Below, piece by piece: positions 11,961-26,400 of a stretch of DNA of 64,000 bases; within the stretch, counting starts at the first letter, position 1; each line of letters opens with the position of its first letter. Source of the DNA: Membranipora membranacea. Its lineage: Eukaryota; Bryozoa; Gymnolaemata; Cheilostomatida; Membraniporidae. A model generated the notes under the pieces. It saw nothing but the letters and a program-made list of their open reading frames with translations, had not been told where the DNA came from and did no database searches. A program made the translations under genes and the position numbers. The DNA lies in assembly GCA_914767715.1 (NCBI GenBank), contig OU612075.1, positions 16,184,001-16,248,000 of the forward strand, given 5' to 3'.

Positions 11961-13662
11961 GATATCCACATCTTGTAACATGATCTGATTTTTTTCATTG
12001 CGAAAAGTCAAAATGAAAAATCCAAGTCGCATCCACAAAAAAAAGCCAAATAGAGCACATGCCAAATATCAAATCTTTGGTCAAGTAGGCAACTCTTGAA
12101 GGACTCAAAGGTGTAGCTGACCAATTTCATACACAAGAATCCAAACTTTTGTAAATTCTATTATTTTTTGTCTTGAAGAATTCACGATAAGCAACATAAC
12201 AACACCGTCCAATGACAAGTTTACTCTCTTGTTATGCAATTGTATTAACAGTATATAAAATGACAGGATTATGTTATAAGGCAATAGAGAGATCATTTAT
12301 TGAAATAAGATATCATAAAAACTTTATACAGTACAAATACAAATGGTGAGGGGTAAATTAACATGAAAAAGTAAAAAAAAAACATAAATACAGCAAAAAC
12401 ATGCAATGAAATTCAATTACATATATCTAAATCACCCAGCTTACACATAGCCATAATACAATGAATGGTCCAAAAATGAAACATTACACGCTACCGTACC
12501 ATGTTCGAATCCGAATCATGTCTTATATATTTATGCAGGGAGATTAATTAAACCTCAGAGTTGTCCAACCACTTAAGTGGAGGACACGACTCGAAAAACA
12601 ACTCCAATTGATACAATGGATAGAAAAAGAGTGTTGACAGCATAAGTGTACAATCAGACTAAGTTGAATCTGAAAACTGTCCAGTTTCATCTGATGGTGA
12701 CTGATCATTATCGTTTTGTAGATGACCTACTTCTTAGAACCAGCACCCAAGGAATTCTCTCTTATAGGTGTAAAAGTGGCTCCCTGGTGGTAACAGACCT
12801 AAAAACAAATAACAGGTTGGATAGATGGACTACATCTGCTGGCAAAGGAAATTCAGTGTATCTGCTGGGTACCGTCAAAAATATAAAAGCGCAATATTTG
12901 TATCGACAATCCTTGCAACTATAGCGTAGTTATAAATGTTGTAGAGATTCTTAACTCCACTATGACAAAAATTGTACAACAGGTGACATCTTTTACTATC
13001 AATAATGACACCTTTTGTTTATGACAACATGGCTAATAAAGCAGGTGATCAATTAGAACAAAATATACCACATCACCAATTACCGCATACTATATGAAAC
13101 AATGGAATAATGTCTCTAATTAAATGACCGATTTCTCATATTCCAGTTTTCAATTTCTCATTTCCGAGTCAAAAGGTTGATTGGAAACGGTGAAATTGAA
13201 GTGCTGCAACTGCATCAGCTGCCACACTCAGAATCTACAAATTGGTTTGTAATAGTAGTTGCACCGATGTAAGACCTTAATAGTCCAAATCCTCAGACAC
13301 TTCATGTTTTATGTAATTGGGAATGGAATTGCTGGCAGGGCTAAAAGGAACGAATCCTTACTTATATAAAATATCTACAAAACCTGAATATTGGAAACTC
13401 TAGCTAAAATATGGACCTCTATGAAATATTGTTAGTATGCGTTTCTGTTGGATCCACCATCAGCAGTCAGTTTGAGAAAAATATCTTGTGCCTCTTAACA
13501 AGACTTCAATGGGTCAGCAGGACACAGAATCAATTATTTGGTTTGTCCAGACTGTCTGAATGAAAACTATCACTAAAAAGAAGGACACTACACACATGTC
13601 AATGTCTGTGTCTTGAGTGAGTGAGAGAGTCCCAGCGGCAGTATAACCAGTAATGTCACTGC
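11961..13662. other. Spacer; one unexplained ORF
   Basis: An ORF on the + strand, 12646-12924, encodes VTDHYRFVDDLLLR and VVTDLKTNN. It vaguely resembles beta-propeller repeats but has no supporting splice sites or second repeat. Nothing else was recognised. Confidence 0.3.
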
Positions 13663-16479
13663 CTAAATCCTCACCAGGTCAGGAGCATGCCTCGCTGATA
13701 CTGCCACCGATTGATTGCCACGAATGAACTTGACGGAGATCTTATCTAGTGGCACAGGTCGATGGTTCTGCAATAAATAAGAGTATGATAAATAAGTTAC
13801 TGATGTTTTTTTAATCTAAAAAAATTTCTAGTCAGTCACAGTGTAAGCTTGGTGGTTCAGCATAACTTAAGGGCTTCATCTCAAGAAACCTCGTGATCTT
13901 ATAAATTATTCAGTTTCCTAAAGTCGGCAAAATAATCAGTGATAACTTCCAGCAAAACCACAAAGTACAAGTGAAATCCATCTGATATTCAGGAATCAAA
14001 ATCACTCACCTCTACCCAAGTTCTGTTTGACTTTGTTATGTCTAAAAAGTATTCTGGCCTCATTTTGATGACAATTAGGGGGGGGGGTGTCTAGGATCTG
14101 CGGGGCATGTGCTGACACAGCTCTTCAAATCCTTCCCGTCGAGAACATACTTGTTTCTTTTCATCTTCCGCTCAATGGCTACCTGGAAGGTGTCGGCTGA
14201 CATACTGGTGTAAGAGGGCGTACTCCTCGTACATCTCAGTGGATCGGAGTGTTGGGTCCAGGAAGACACAGTTAGGGGCATTTGCCTGGTTTTAGTGTCC
14301 TACTGTGGGATGGTATGATCGGATATGAGCACTAATGATCTAAAACAAAAATTGAGACGATTATTGAGGCCAATCTTTGATAACAAGGGATTCTGATTAA
14401 TGGTTCACTCAGCACTGCAGCAATATAAAGACAGAATAGCAATGTGTCTTTTCCGGTGACTGAAGGTTGATATCTCAGGCGTAGATAGTGCTTACCTCAC
14501 GATCAAATGATCACCACCCGCAGCATACCGTGTCACCGTAGGGGCATCATTAGGTGTAGCGACCATCATGTTCTTGGCGAAGGATGAATGCTTGCTGTAG
14601 CCGAGTGTTCCTAAGAACATGACTTTGCACACCCTCAGATCTTCGGCACCAGATAGAGGCAAGTAATAGTGGAAAGTGTTGGAACTTTCTCTCCACCGAT
14701 CTTCTGGGGCGACAGCCCTGATCCTGCATTCATCCCGTTTGACTATAAATTAAAAATAATGTAAAATATAAACACAATGAAATAATAGTGTGAATGATAA
14801 TTTTTTGCAAGAACACTCAGTGCAACAAAGCTGCTGCAGTCAAAATTATGTGCCTTAGTGCTCAAATGATACTATCAATCACATACAAAAAATGGCCAGG
14901 AATAAAAATGTTCAAAGAGGTATGGGAAAATACTTTCGGTCTTAATTAACCAAAGAGTATGACAATAAATAGTAACTACTTACTCAAAGGCCCAGGATCT
15001 ATGAGCATCAGGACTAGTCACTTCCCAGAAGGCATCATATATTACTTCCCTCCGTTCTGTCAGCAGTTTCGTGGAATAGTCGAGCGTCTTGCAGGTGCAA
15101 GGGGGCTCAATGAATGAGAGGCCTTCCTTTTCTCCATCCTTGAAGGCAGAGTTCTTCTGGCGTCATCTGACGCCATTATTCTTCTCACCCTCTTCAGGGG
15201 ACGTCTCACCGTGCTGGTGGAAGGGGTCCTGGAGGACGCTGATAGTGGTTGAGGGTGATCAGCGGTGGCCTCCATGAACCGCTCCATCATCTCAATATGC
15301 TCGAGGGCCAGAGGATCCAGGCTCCTCGGTGGCTGCTGGGAGGAGCTCTTCCTGGTGTGTCAGATGACGACGGGTTGTGTCTTCCTTCCTGGCTCTCTCT
15401 GCCAGCACCGAGAGTTTGCCAGAGTCAGTCTGGCGCCTGAGCTGTTCTATGGCAGCAAGAGTTGGTGTTTAGGCAGCTGCTGCTTCGGAGAAGCTGCTGC
15501 TTGGTGCTTGGTGCATGGTGGTGATGGCTGCTGGCGATTTAACTGCAGCTGCTAGTCTCGGCCCAGTAAACCCTTTTCCTTTGGTACTCTTGGTGCTTGG
15601 CATCGTGATATGGTGGTGGCTGAAGCTGACAATTTAACTACAGCAGCTACTCTCCCCGCCAACCCTTTCCCTCTGGTGCTGGAGCTGCTGGTTGGTGAAG
15701 GCCTGGATGGGGGGGGGGTGGTGGTGGTGCTTGGCTGGACGTGATGATGGTGGTTTTGGCTGCTGACGCTTTAACTGCAGCTGCTAGTCTCGAGCCTTTG
15801 GTGCTGGTTGATGCTGGGCATCTTCTGGATGTGGTGATGCTGTCGGTAACAGCATCAGCTGATGGTTTAGCAGCCGCGGCAGCTTTGGTGCTGGTTGACT
15901 AGCTTGATGCTGGGCTGGACGAAGTGGTGCGTGGTTGGGCGGCGGCAGTAGCAGCTGCAGCCAATCTCTTTGCCGACCTCCACCACGTTTTGCTGTAATT
16001 ACAATAATTCATTGAATAAATACCTGATTTTAATGACAACAATCAATAATCAACAACTTTTCAAATTTATCATGATTGAAAACATTGCCAAATGTTATTA
16101 CGATACAAAACACGTTAGAGTGATAGAAAAAATAGTCGAACCTGGAGTCAGAGCACTGACTGCATTTCGATTGTCAACAAAGATGCAATAAGCGAGAACA
16201 TAATTTAATTGTATTTAGTTAAATCAAGTATTGAGTTTGCAAGATTCAAATAGAAAATGATTACTCACCTTTGGCCTGCGCCTTGCAGCAGCTAGTAGAT
16301 GGCCCTGATAGACTATCAGGTACTGGTATAGAGGCAAAACAAGGCTCCTGTTTGATTCTGTGCTGGTTGTTGACTACTTTTGTCACCTTTCCCCCTGGGG
16401 AATAGCTGGAGAATATTTGGTGGTTCCCTTTGTTGGAGGCGACTTCACCGCCCCCTTGTACTTCATAGCTAAGTTGCAT
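13663..16479 (-). pseudogene. Broken intron-containing gene of a transposon-derived invertebrate family
   Basis: Five exon-like pieces on the - strand are bounded by good splice sites: 16479-16269, 15992-14984, 14742-14496, 14285-about 14080 and 13767-13663 (TAG stop). The third encodes VCKVMFLGTLGYS preceded by FHYYLP. The fourth encodes FLDPTLRSTEMYEEY and then, in another frame, DTFQVAIERKMKRNKY. This order (VCKxxFLxTL, then YLDPxLSxxKMYxLY, then a Lys-rich Cys segment) is familiar to me from repeated, probably transposon-derived proteins of invertebrates with no settled function. The second piece is low-complexity (Ala/Pro/Ser) with in-frame stops and a clear RRPLKRVRR basic stretch. Frame changes between and within pieces mean it cannot make one protein as read. 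The family call is from memory and unverified. Confidence 0.5.
14496..14742 (-). pseudogene. Exon of the broken gene carrying the VCKVMFLGTLG motif
   Basis: This 247-nt exon runs from an AG acceptor (14744-14743) to a GTAAGC donor. It is open in one frame from KRDECRIRAVAPEDRW to the end and is the best-preserved part of the broken gene. Its downstream phase does not lead into the FLDPTL frame of the next exon, which is evidence for an indel. Confidence 0.6.
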
Positions 16480-17227
16480 GATTCAGCTGTAAATACAAAA
16501 AATAAAATCTAATTTATCTCACATCTACGATGTACTGTCTCTTCTGAATTTAAATTTGTAAGCATTTGTCTGTCAATTGATTGTTGGCAGGACAAAACAT
16601 AAGTTAGAAATGTCAAGTTTTGAAGCTTTTAAAGGCTATTAAAACTCAACCTGACAATTAAAAAGGACTATCAAGCTCTGGTGAGTTGTTCCCTATTGTC
16701 TAACAAGAAAACAACTTGGATTAATGGCATCATGTAGTAAGTTTAATCCTCTTTGTCCTCTATGATACAGACCTAGGTTCCTTATATAAGTGAAACTGGT
16801 GCTGGTTATCTTGGTGGCCAAAAGTGTCTCATTGTCTGTCTAAATGTTGATGGATAAGGTTCATGGTCTATAATTGCGCAAAAAATTAATTATCACACCA
16901 GGACCTTGCACACAGAGCCAAGACAGGATATACAGCAATTATAACGTCTCAGGTAGCTAGGTTCTCTCTATTCATTTTTTTGCTGCAGCACTGCTGTCGA
17001 AGACAAGGTGATGTCAGTAATCATTCCCAGCTAAAGCCTGGAAATCCGCAGCTTCTATGATGATTCCCGTATTATGTTTAGATTGGACCGTTGCCTTCTA
17101 GCATATTGATATATTATGATGTGATTGTGAACAGAGAGCTTAAGTAACTCGATGAAGAACTTCTGGGTCACTTGCATGTCTAACAGCTTCATAGCCCAGT
17201 ATAGATTAAACAGTACACAAAGTATAT
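16480..17227. other. Spacer between two - strand genes
   Basis: Lies between the start of the broken transposon-like gene and the stop codon of the Mcr-like gene. It probably holds the Mcr-like 3' UTR at its upper end. No other feature seen. Confidence 0.35.
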
Positions 17228-17499
17228 CTACAATAAAGTCACTATAGAGTCACTATACGGTGCCATGTAGCCAGCTTCAAGAAATGTATATCTTTTATTT
17301 TTGATCTGATCAATCAGCCCTTTCTTTACAATGACATTATTGAAATGGGCAGATCCCAAGACCAAGCATAGTTTCAATATATTTTCTTTTTTTTCCGGTG
17401 ATGGATGTATCATTGTCTCATTGGGCGCCATAAAACCGATATAAGCAATATTCCTATGCTGCCATAGATCGAAAACTTGTTCGATACCACATTTATTGT
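17228..17499 (-). CDS. Mcr-like gene, putative last exon
   Basis: Acceptor TTTCAG; 272 nt with TAG stop (17230-17228). Encodes DNKCGIEQVFDLW, LKLCLVLGSAHF and YTFLEAGYMAPYSD. Open throughout and in phase with the previous exon. Only two cysteines, so a full NTR fold is doubtful. Could be a lineage-specific tail, or part of a different - strand gene. Confidence 0.55.
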
Positions 17500-20400
17500 C
17501 TGAAAGTTTCCTTTACATGTGAGCCTCGTATCAGGCCAAACAAAATGATCGAATGGAAGATTAATTTCTATGCTCATCATAGAAATCATAGAGTTATTAT
17601 TACTATCGGGTACGATTCACATCGCATGTTTTTGAGTAGCAGAGGGAGAGTGTATGACCTTCCTTCATATACATAATACACATAATACACATAATACACA
17701 TAATATACATAATATACATAATATACATAATATACATAATATACAAAATATAAAAAATATACATATACATATTTATAATTATATATATACATTTATTGTA
17801 TCCTTGGCTTACCTGGCAACCATAAAGTTCGCTCGGACAGGATAGAATATCTGCTACGCTTATCCTTTTGGTCAGTCCAGTAGACAAAATTAGCAGCATC
17901 AGATAACACAGCAAACTTCAATCTGCAAAGAGACATCAACAATCTTCTTGGCTAAATATTGCACAGTAAAGGATATACAGAGAGGACACTTCAATGATCA
18001 ATTTTAATTTACTGTGGGAAAATTGTCAATCTGGCCAATTTTACTTGTTATACAAATTACAATGTACTGACTTCTCAGAGTGTGGTCACAGAGACTTGAA
18101 TCTGAAACTATAAATTTCGAAATGTGGATAATACGATTATTTTGTCAGAGCCCTATTTCTAGCACATTTAAAGGGCAACCAAGGTTTCGCAGCAAAGCAT
18201 TAATGGGTAGCAAATAATGTGCTAGGCATCATCAGCTTTGTGCATTACGCGACACTTTGCGCATGTGCACCAATCAATTCAGGTTGGTTATCTTTGCACC
18301 GTAGCGACTGAACTAATTCAAATGTGCTTGAGTTCCTAAATTATAGTTCTGAACCGGCCCGAACTGGGTAAAAGTGAGCTTCTATAAGCAAAGTGTAATT
18401 AGGTCAATTGGGCCAGTTTGTGGCATTGTCGCTACGGTGCAGAGAGACTCGTATCACAGAGTCGATCTGCAAGCAGTATGATTACGCGATGCAAAACTCA
18501 AAGTAGTTGCTGACTCTAAGCTGGGTAACACTTCAGTTTAGGGGAGGTTCCAAGACTTTGCTGTAATAATTATAGAGCACAGGCTAAATAATAACAGGAA
18601 CAGGAAACTGCTATGTGGTATTCTCTTTTAGCTGAGTTTGAGTGCCTGATGGAAGAAATGTTTCACAAGAATTCTGGCTGAATAATCATCCGAATTATAT
18701 TTTGTCTGTTTCCCCATGCAGAAGGTGCAATCTGCTTTTAATCAATGGCCATCAATGAGAAGTTGTTTGAAACCTTGGTTGCCCTTTAATGATTATCGAA
18801 GTTGCATCAATGAATGGTGAGACAACAGGCCTGGGAATATTAAATAAATATATTTCTGATGATTGGTTATTACAATAACAATAGTAACAAGATACTGTCT
18901 ATCACCGCTTACCTCTCACATGATCAAATCAATCCACACTCTCCAGGTTATTAGGGCTGCACCATGCCCCTACATTTGGGCTTGATATCTACTTTCACCA
19001 AAATAGCTGGAAAGGAACAAAAAGAGTAAAATGAGCTCAAGAATTCTGACCTGGGTATGTAATCACTTCAAACATTTGCTTTGTGGTTACTATTTATTAC
19101 AACAGACCATATTATTGTTGTCTACCCCAGGTTGAAAACCACAGTGGGCAGACAACCAACACTCAAACACCCACCGAACATCATGGGAGCGCTTGTGAAG
19201 GGCAGCAGATTGATTGGCCGAAGTTATCTATATCATCGCAGTTCTCTAACACTTTGCATCCATTCTTTATTCTGTGTATTTTAATTTCACGCTCAGTTTT
19301 GAGACCACTTTGGCGTACGCAAATCCATAAATTTCCGGGTTGGTTATAACAGTTAGACCGGCGCTATGATTTGGTCTCTCATCCCGTCTCATGACTTGGA
19401 CGTGTCTCTCTGATCAGCGTTCGTGTCCTGGCTATCCTCTTTTTTTCCATATCTGACTGAGGCTGTGATGAATGATCTGTCTGCTAGTTCTCATGGTCAA
19501 AACCTCCAGTCTGTCAGCTTCCTATCCAACATGCTGAAATTAGCGATGGCATCAATATAATAATTATGTTATTGAAATATTGCAACTTGATGGACTAACT
19601 TGTTGCAGCCTAGCCACAGAATATAAATAACATGGCTACTATAGATTTCCCTCCATATCATTCAAACCACGTTTTACAGTTTTGTGTCTTCTACAGTGTA
19701 CCGAATTGTGAGATACATTATGATATTGTACAATAACTGGTGCACATTCATCTTATGTTATAGCAAGGAGTCTCTAACTCCTTGGTTATAGTCACCAAAT
19801 ATTAAAATGGATATATACCCTCAGATAACGTACAAGTAGATCTTGTAAAAGTGCCTAGCCAACCTGCTGAAGCAGTATCTCAAGTCAGGTCACGAACCTG
19901 TAAATAGTCCCTGGGGGTGTGGGAGTCCCTGGGGGTGTGGGTTGTCTCTAAATTGGAATTGAGAATAGTATCTCTATGTGTAAAATAAATCTGTTTTCAC
20001 TCAGAAAAGATATATTCCAATCAAGCTGTATAGTGTGTACAATATAGAACACAAGGAAGAATAAGAGAGAATTTTTGGCCGCAATTTTAACACCCCACCC
20101 CTTCCCCCCCTCCCCAGGGCTGGGTATAAGTAATTTATAACTCTTACCGTTGTAGTGAGGCTTTTTTGATGAATGCAGGATTCCGTTGATGAAGTTGCCA
20201 TTTGATTCCCAGAAAACCTGCTGCTGCTGCTGAGGTAACTATCTGTCAAAATTGCATATTACCCACAATGGTGACAATATGGTGTGGCTTCTATCTACCA
20301 AGACAAGTCACCGTACTGCCACTGCAAGCTTAGCTTGAGTACAAATCTTCTTTTATTGAATAGCGGTATTGGCCTTTGTGAGGAGTTTCAAAGGGCTCCA

Positions 20401-23400
20401 GAGAATATGTCAACAAAAATAGTTTGATCCCCAGGCTAATAATACTGATTGTTCCATTGTGAGGTTTGTCAGTTTTCAGCAATGAAGTTGTTGGCATTTT
20501 ACTTGGTATGGGTCTAATTACTGAAATCTGTAGCTTTTCTCAAAAAGCCTTCGAAATGACTAAAGTCAATGAAGGTCTAAACTCAGGTGTAACTCATAAA
20601 GGGGCTATCATACATTGCCAATTGTCCATAAAATCATAATTGGTAATAACCACTTAGCATATCTGTTTTAATTTATCATCCATTTGATTTTGGATACACA
20701 TCTTTGGGGTAATTTTAGAGTAATATGGTCTCAAAATCTCATTATCCAACTAACCAATTTAATGTAATGAGGGTACTGTAACTCTTTGGTTTTCATTTTA
20801 CATTTACTATGCTGCCAGGGAGGCCGAAGACAGCTACTTCATTCTCTATAGAAATCTGCTCTGCTGCCAATGCTCAAGAAGCGTAGAGAATATTTCCGCA
20901 AAAATCCTGATACCAGCACATAAATTCGCCATTACGCATTTTCCATTTGCCTGAAATAGCTTAACTAACATTAACTCACTATTTTTATTAATTTTATTTT
21001 AGAGAGATTCGAATTTTAGTGTAGTTAACACTACATGTTCCCCTCACTAGCTTAACTAAGCTATAGCTGGTGTTTACTCATTCCCAGGGTATATCATCCG
21101 CTGTTATACAGAAATAACCCTGCCAGTTTATTTCGACTGAATACCAATATCAGGATTGGTCAATATAATGACTTATAACCTAAAACAGTTATGTTATACC
21201 ATATCAAATTGTTCACTGGCTGATATGGAAAAAAATTTAAATTAGTAAAACTACTAGTTGAATAAAAATATAATTTATAAAGTTTTAATTATGGATTCAC
21301 AGGGATAAGAAGTTGTCCGTTGATTATCAAATTCATTTACAATCACATCTAAAACCTTGTAAAATACGTCTTTGAGAATGAGCAATTTTTCTATACAGTT
21401 AGAGAGTTGCAGAGAGTTATCTTATAGTGAAAAAAAAGAGGATAACTCCCGGCCACTAGAATAAATATCAAGTAACACATCCGTGTGTATATTTAAGTAT
21501 AACTCCACTTAATACAAAACTTAATACTGTCAGTAGAGATGATGATAGTCCGGGTGGTGCTCCGTTATAATGCGGGCAGTAAGGGCACTGATAAGAACCG
21601 CATACCAAACATACAGTCAACTTCTGTAACTGAAACTTCTTATAGAACGTCAGCAGAAAATTACCTACAATAGATTGTCATTGATATAAAATACGGATAT
21701 ACCCTTAACATATACATAATGCTTATTTATGTTTATTGGAAATACATACCATTACTATACCATACATACCGATATTAGCTTTAAAATTACTGACAACTAT
21801 GATGCAGGGATGTACAGTTAATGTCTTTTGCAGGCTAGATAGACTTGCAACAGTAGGTAAACAAAACGTAAAGTAAAGTAAAGATCTAGTTTCACAAAAC
21901 CGGATAGTATAATGACAATGAATTGATTGGACCGATGGGAATTTAGAAAAAATCTGAATTTTAAAGTTAATTTAACTTTTTCAATTCTCCCATGGCCATC
22001 ATATCCAGAGCTGCCGAGCAGAAACAAAACACACAAAGAAGTATTCTTACCTGGCTCATAATACTCGTATACTTTTATAGAGGTGTGTTCAGCTAGATTA
22101 GATACGGGTAAACTTCTATATGCGGAAAACTCCACACAGTTTGATCTGCTTCTGTTTAGCTGAAAACACAAAAAAGTTATTGTTGTTTTCAATAATCATG
22201 CAGTGTTGTGTCATAATGCCATAATATGCCAAAAAGCCGACTGGCGTTCAATATTGATCTTCAAAACTATATTGATGTGCTTCATTTTTGCCTGAGCTGG
22301 TTCTAGTGGCATTCCAGTATTTACCACACTCTTAGCGAAGGTTGAGGTTTAACCTTCAAACCCTGTTTACGGGCAAGTTGGTGATTGGAATGTGGCTACC
22401 TTGGTCAAGTATACACGCTCTTTAATAGATATCTACTATTCATACAGTGTATAAATGCTGGACAGACATAGAGACTGTACTATGTGAAACAACACCTAGT
22501 GGAGCACTGTGGATTGAAAATCCTTTCTCAAGTAAAAATAGAATAAACTCAACCAGTAAAACTGCCTTAGAGGAATATGATGAACCATTTAAAATGGCAA
22601 GGGGAGCCCAAAAGTTCACGTGGAAGATGATGGAGGACGATACTGTTCCAGACAGTAAAATGGGAAACTAGGGAAAAAAAACTTACATTGTCAAAATAGA
22701 ATGTGTTTTTATAATAGTCTGTTTCAGCAGCTCTCAGAGCTGTTATAGATTTTAACTTCTCCACCAAAGCTATAAGCGCTTCTGGTGAAGACTTGTACCC
22801 GCTCGGTAAGTCGACCTCCATTACTGACATTCCGCTTCTATCACCTGGACCATTCCACCTACAATGCATAGTTCATATTAGATCCAACGTGAATTAAATA
22901 TGCCTGTTATGTGAGTGGGAAGCCTGAAGCATTTTTTCACTGTCGTTTTCTGTAATGTATTGTGTATGTATAAGTCACTGGATTGTAGAGAGCTTATGTT
23001 TTATTTCCGTCAACTGCCTTTACTAAGATGGCTGCACATATACATGTGTAAGGAGTTGTCCTAGTAACATCAAAGTGTACACAACTCTTAACTTCATAAC
23101 ACAATGTATTTGGCTAAATAATTATGTTTCTAAAAATGTGAACCATAGACAAAACACACAACAGTGTGTTTTATCTATGACGTGGATAATGGGTTTTTTA
23201 ATCTGACGGTATCATTTAATATACAAACAAAAACCTGGATAACTCACCTCGGACACAGCTTGTAATTGATGCTGGAATGATTGAAGCCGCTGGTTCTTAT
23301 ATCATAGGTGAAGTCTCCAAGGTCAAACACATTCTCGATCTCTGGTTGTCGAAGCTGAGTCTGCTCAAAGTCGAAGTTCTGAGTCGTCCACATCTGAACT

Positions 23401-26400
23401 AAGGCTATACCATGACCTTTCACATCTGTCTGTATGCTTCCCCAGTGTGATGGCGTCTACATAAATATAAAGACGGTGATTTACAAGAAAAAAAAAATTG
23501 TGTGACGTAATATTGTTTTCTATGGAAACCGCTCGAGATGTAAAAGGTTTTCTTGATTTTTTAGAATGAGAGAAACGAAGCCATGGTGACTGGATCAAAG
23601 AGTTGAATGAATATTGACTGTTATTTCAATATTTAATTTATTATTTGGTGATAATTTCCGCTAAATGTAGACATAAAATATTGTTAGAATATCGGTAGTA
23701 GGCAGGCTTTATCTGTAATACCAGTAATTCAAATCAGCTTATTGGGGATGATTTCAATCGAGTTTCAAGTCATGGATCAAACATGACTTTAGGAGTCACT
23801 ATTCTACTCATAGATACGACTCAACAACTCTTACTGTCAGCGATAAAGACTAAGTCAAGCTTGATCCTATTTTCCTGCTATTAGAGTTTCGAGCCGCCGG
23901 TAGAACAGGAATGATCAGAATGTTTGTATGTTAAATTTTAAAACCCTCTCTCCAGAGATGTTTACATGAAATAAAAAAATTTAGTGCATTATATTGCTAA
24001 AAAATCTGTGCAAGTTGGATCAAACTTGATCTAGGTAAAGACCATGGCGTTATCTACTCACCTCAATTTTTTGAAGATCAAACCAGTTTTCCTGATTGAG
24101 GGTGACGACCTTTCTCCAGTTCTCATCCTGATCCGATGTGAAGGTGAAGGTCATATCATAGTTCACTCTGTCCTGGTTTCTCTTAGCTAACTCTCTCAAA
24201 GCTCTCATGGCTACAAGTGTATCCTACAATCCCAAAAAATCTGTTGGTAATTATTGTGCGACGGCAAGCAATGCACAGATGGTTCACTGTTTCAACAAAT
24301 TAAACAATGATGGAGTTATCCTAGTCAAACCAATGTCATATGACACAGCACAAGGAGTCTCTCTGACTTCTCGGTTTTCACCTTTATCAAACACACATAA
24401 TTCTATGACAGAGAAAAACGATTAAGTGGGAGGGAGCTTCAGTATAGGAGGCAAATTTAATTCCTTGAAATTGAGCAGGATCATTGAATATGGAAGCGTG
24501 ACTGACCTGTGAAGAATAAAATCCACCTATGTTGATATGCTGCTCCTGCAAGAACATCTGGATTGACTCCAGTTCCACCTCAGGTGCCCTATTTTCTACA
24601 TATGCTAGCAGAGCGTATGATGTGGCTGTCACAGTGTACGCCCCTACGCTAGATACTTGTTTGGGTAAGATTCTCAGTATAGTGTCCAGCTTACTTTCCG
24701 CCAGCTCTATCTGGGGAATCTGAGCATTGGACCAGTATGTCATCCTATTGGCTGAAATAAAATCAGCAGGTCATTCAAACACGGCATAACACAGGAAGGA
24801 ATAGGTGTGCATTGTTACCATATCTCAAAGTGATTTCACGCTGGTTACACTATAGTAAAACAAGCTGTCTGACTATAGGCCACCATAAAATGCTTGGGTC
24901 TCTAAAAACCAATTTTGGTCCAGTTTGCCTGCTTACAGAGTTGCTTCCTACATTGATAAGCCGATTCTCCTGTATGGAGGGGGAGCAACTGGAATCCAGG
25001 CAAACTAGATCAAACTTGAGCTAGGGTCTCTAGTATACACAAAACCATTCTCAATGCAGGTTATATATGCTCAGAGACAATTTGTTACAACCTTTTCAGT
25101 AAAAGGGAATAACTTTAACTGAGGGAGTGGTAGTATTTTCATACCTTGTTTCTGCATGGATCTGAGCTTGAGGTAGGCCAGTTCACTAGCGGATCCCTTT
25201 CCAGCTGTCTGTAGAGCATAAGTGACAATAGCCATCTCAAACGGATCCTCAATTTCTCTGTATGTACCAGCTAAATATTCAGCTCCCAATTCAATAGCTT
25301 GTAGAACAGACTCGCTCTACGAAAATAGTAACACATGGTGGTCAAATCTACTATATCCATTTTCTACCTTTATATCGATCAATAGACATCGATGTCTGTC
25401 TGGTGGTTTCTAGAACAAGTTTAATCCAATGACCTGAATTCCTGATGCTCCCTTCCACTGGTCACGCCGACAGGCAAAGGCCTGCAGCGTGATCAGTGGA
25501 TCGGAGCTACTCGGAATTCAGGCAAATGGACCAAACTTGGTCTAGGTGGTTTCTCACTCTTTGAGACACTAGAATTTGGTAATCTATGGCTAGGTTTCAT
25601 TACTGATTGGATTATTTTCTGCTATGCATTTGTCAGTTTTTTTTCTCTTGAAGGCTGTTTATAGGGTTACTAGGTAAATTTCATGCAGCGTGTTTGCTCT
25701 GATTGGCTATTTTCACCCAGCAGATAATCAGATCAGAGCCAACACATTGGCTAGGCAGTGGTCTGCTAATAAGCTCGTAATCTAGATCCATCAAGTGCTG
25801 TGGCATGAGAAGGGCCGCAAATGAATCCATGTTATGCAGTTGTATACATATGCATTACTATACTTACCACTGTTCTTATTCCGGCCGCCCTCTTCAAAGA
25901 AGCAACACAAAATCCTGTCAAACCTAAGTTAGCAGGTATCACAATTCCATCGTTAGTCACCACATTTGTTTTGCTCTAAAACATTAAACATTATTTCGTC
26001 AAGGAGCTTGAAAATATCTCAAAATAATGCATAAATACAAGTCGAGGTAAAGTTTTGGCAGAAATATTTTCACCATGGATTACATGTCCATAAATTGCTG
26101 TGTGCACTCAAAATGCCTGAATTCCTTGATAGTAGCAGTATGGTCATCAGTCTATATGTTCAACAATACTCTGAGGACAACGCTTTGGATAGATCTATCT
26201 GCCAATGAGGCAAAACAGGGGACGGACCTCCTTCGAACCACCACAGCATATTGGAGGGAGAGAAACAATTGTTGGTGTTTCGAAGGAGATCAGACCGCAG
26301 TGTTGCACCAAATCTATGAACTTGACCAGCAAATATCATAAATATACACACTATACTATACCTGGTAAATCCTGTTATGTACACTGCCTGTCTCTCTAAA

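Noticed and set aside
12646-12924. 92-codon + strand ORF as a second NHL gene
   Set aside because: Only a vague likeness to propeller repeats and no splice sites or repeat periodicity.
17586-17914. ORFs rich in Tyr-Val/Met-Ile or His-Asn
   Set aside because: Translation of an AT-rich microsatellite; the real exon at 17922-17813 uses a different frame.
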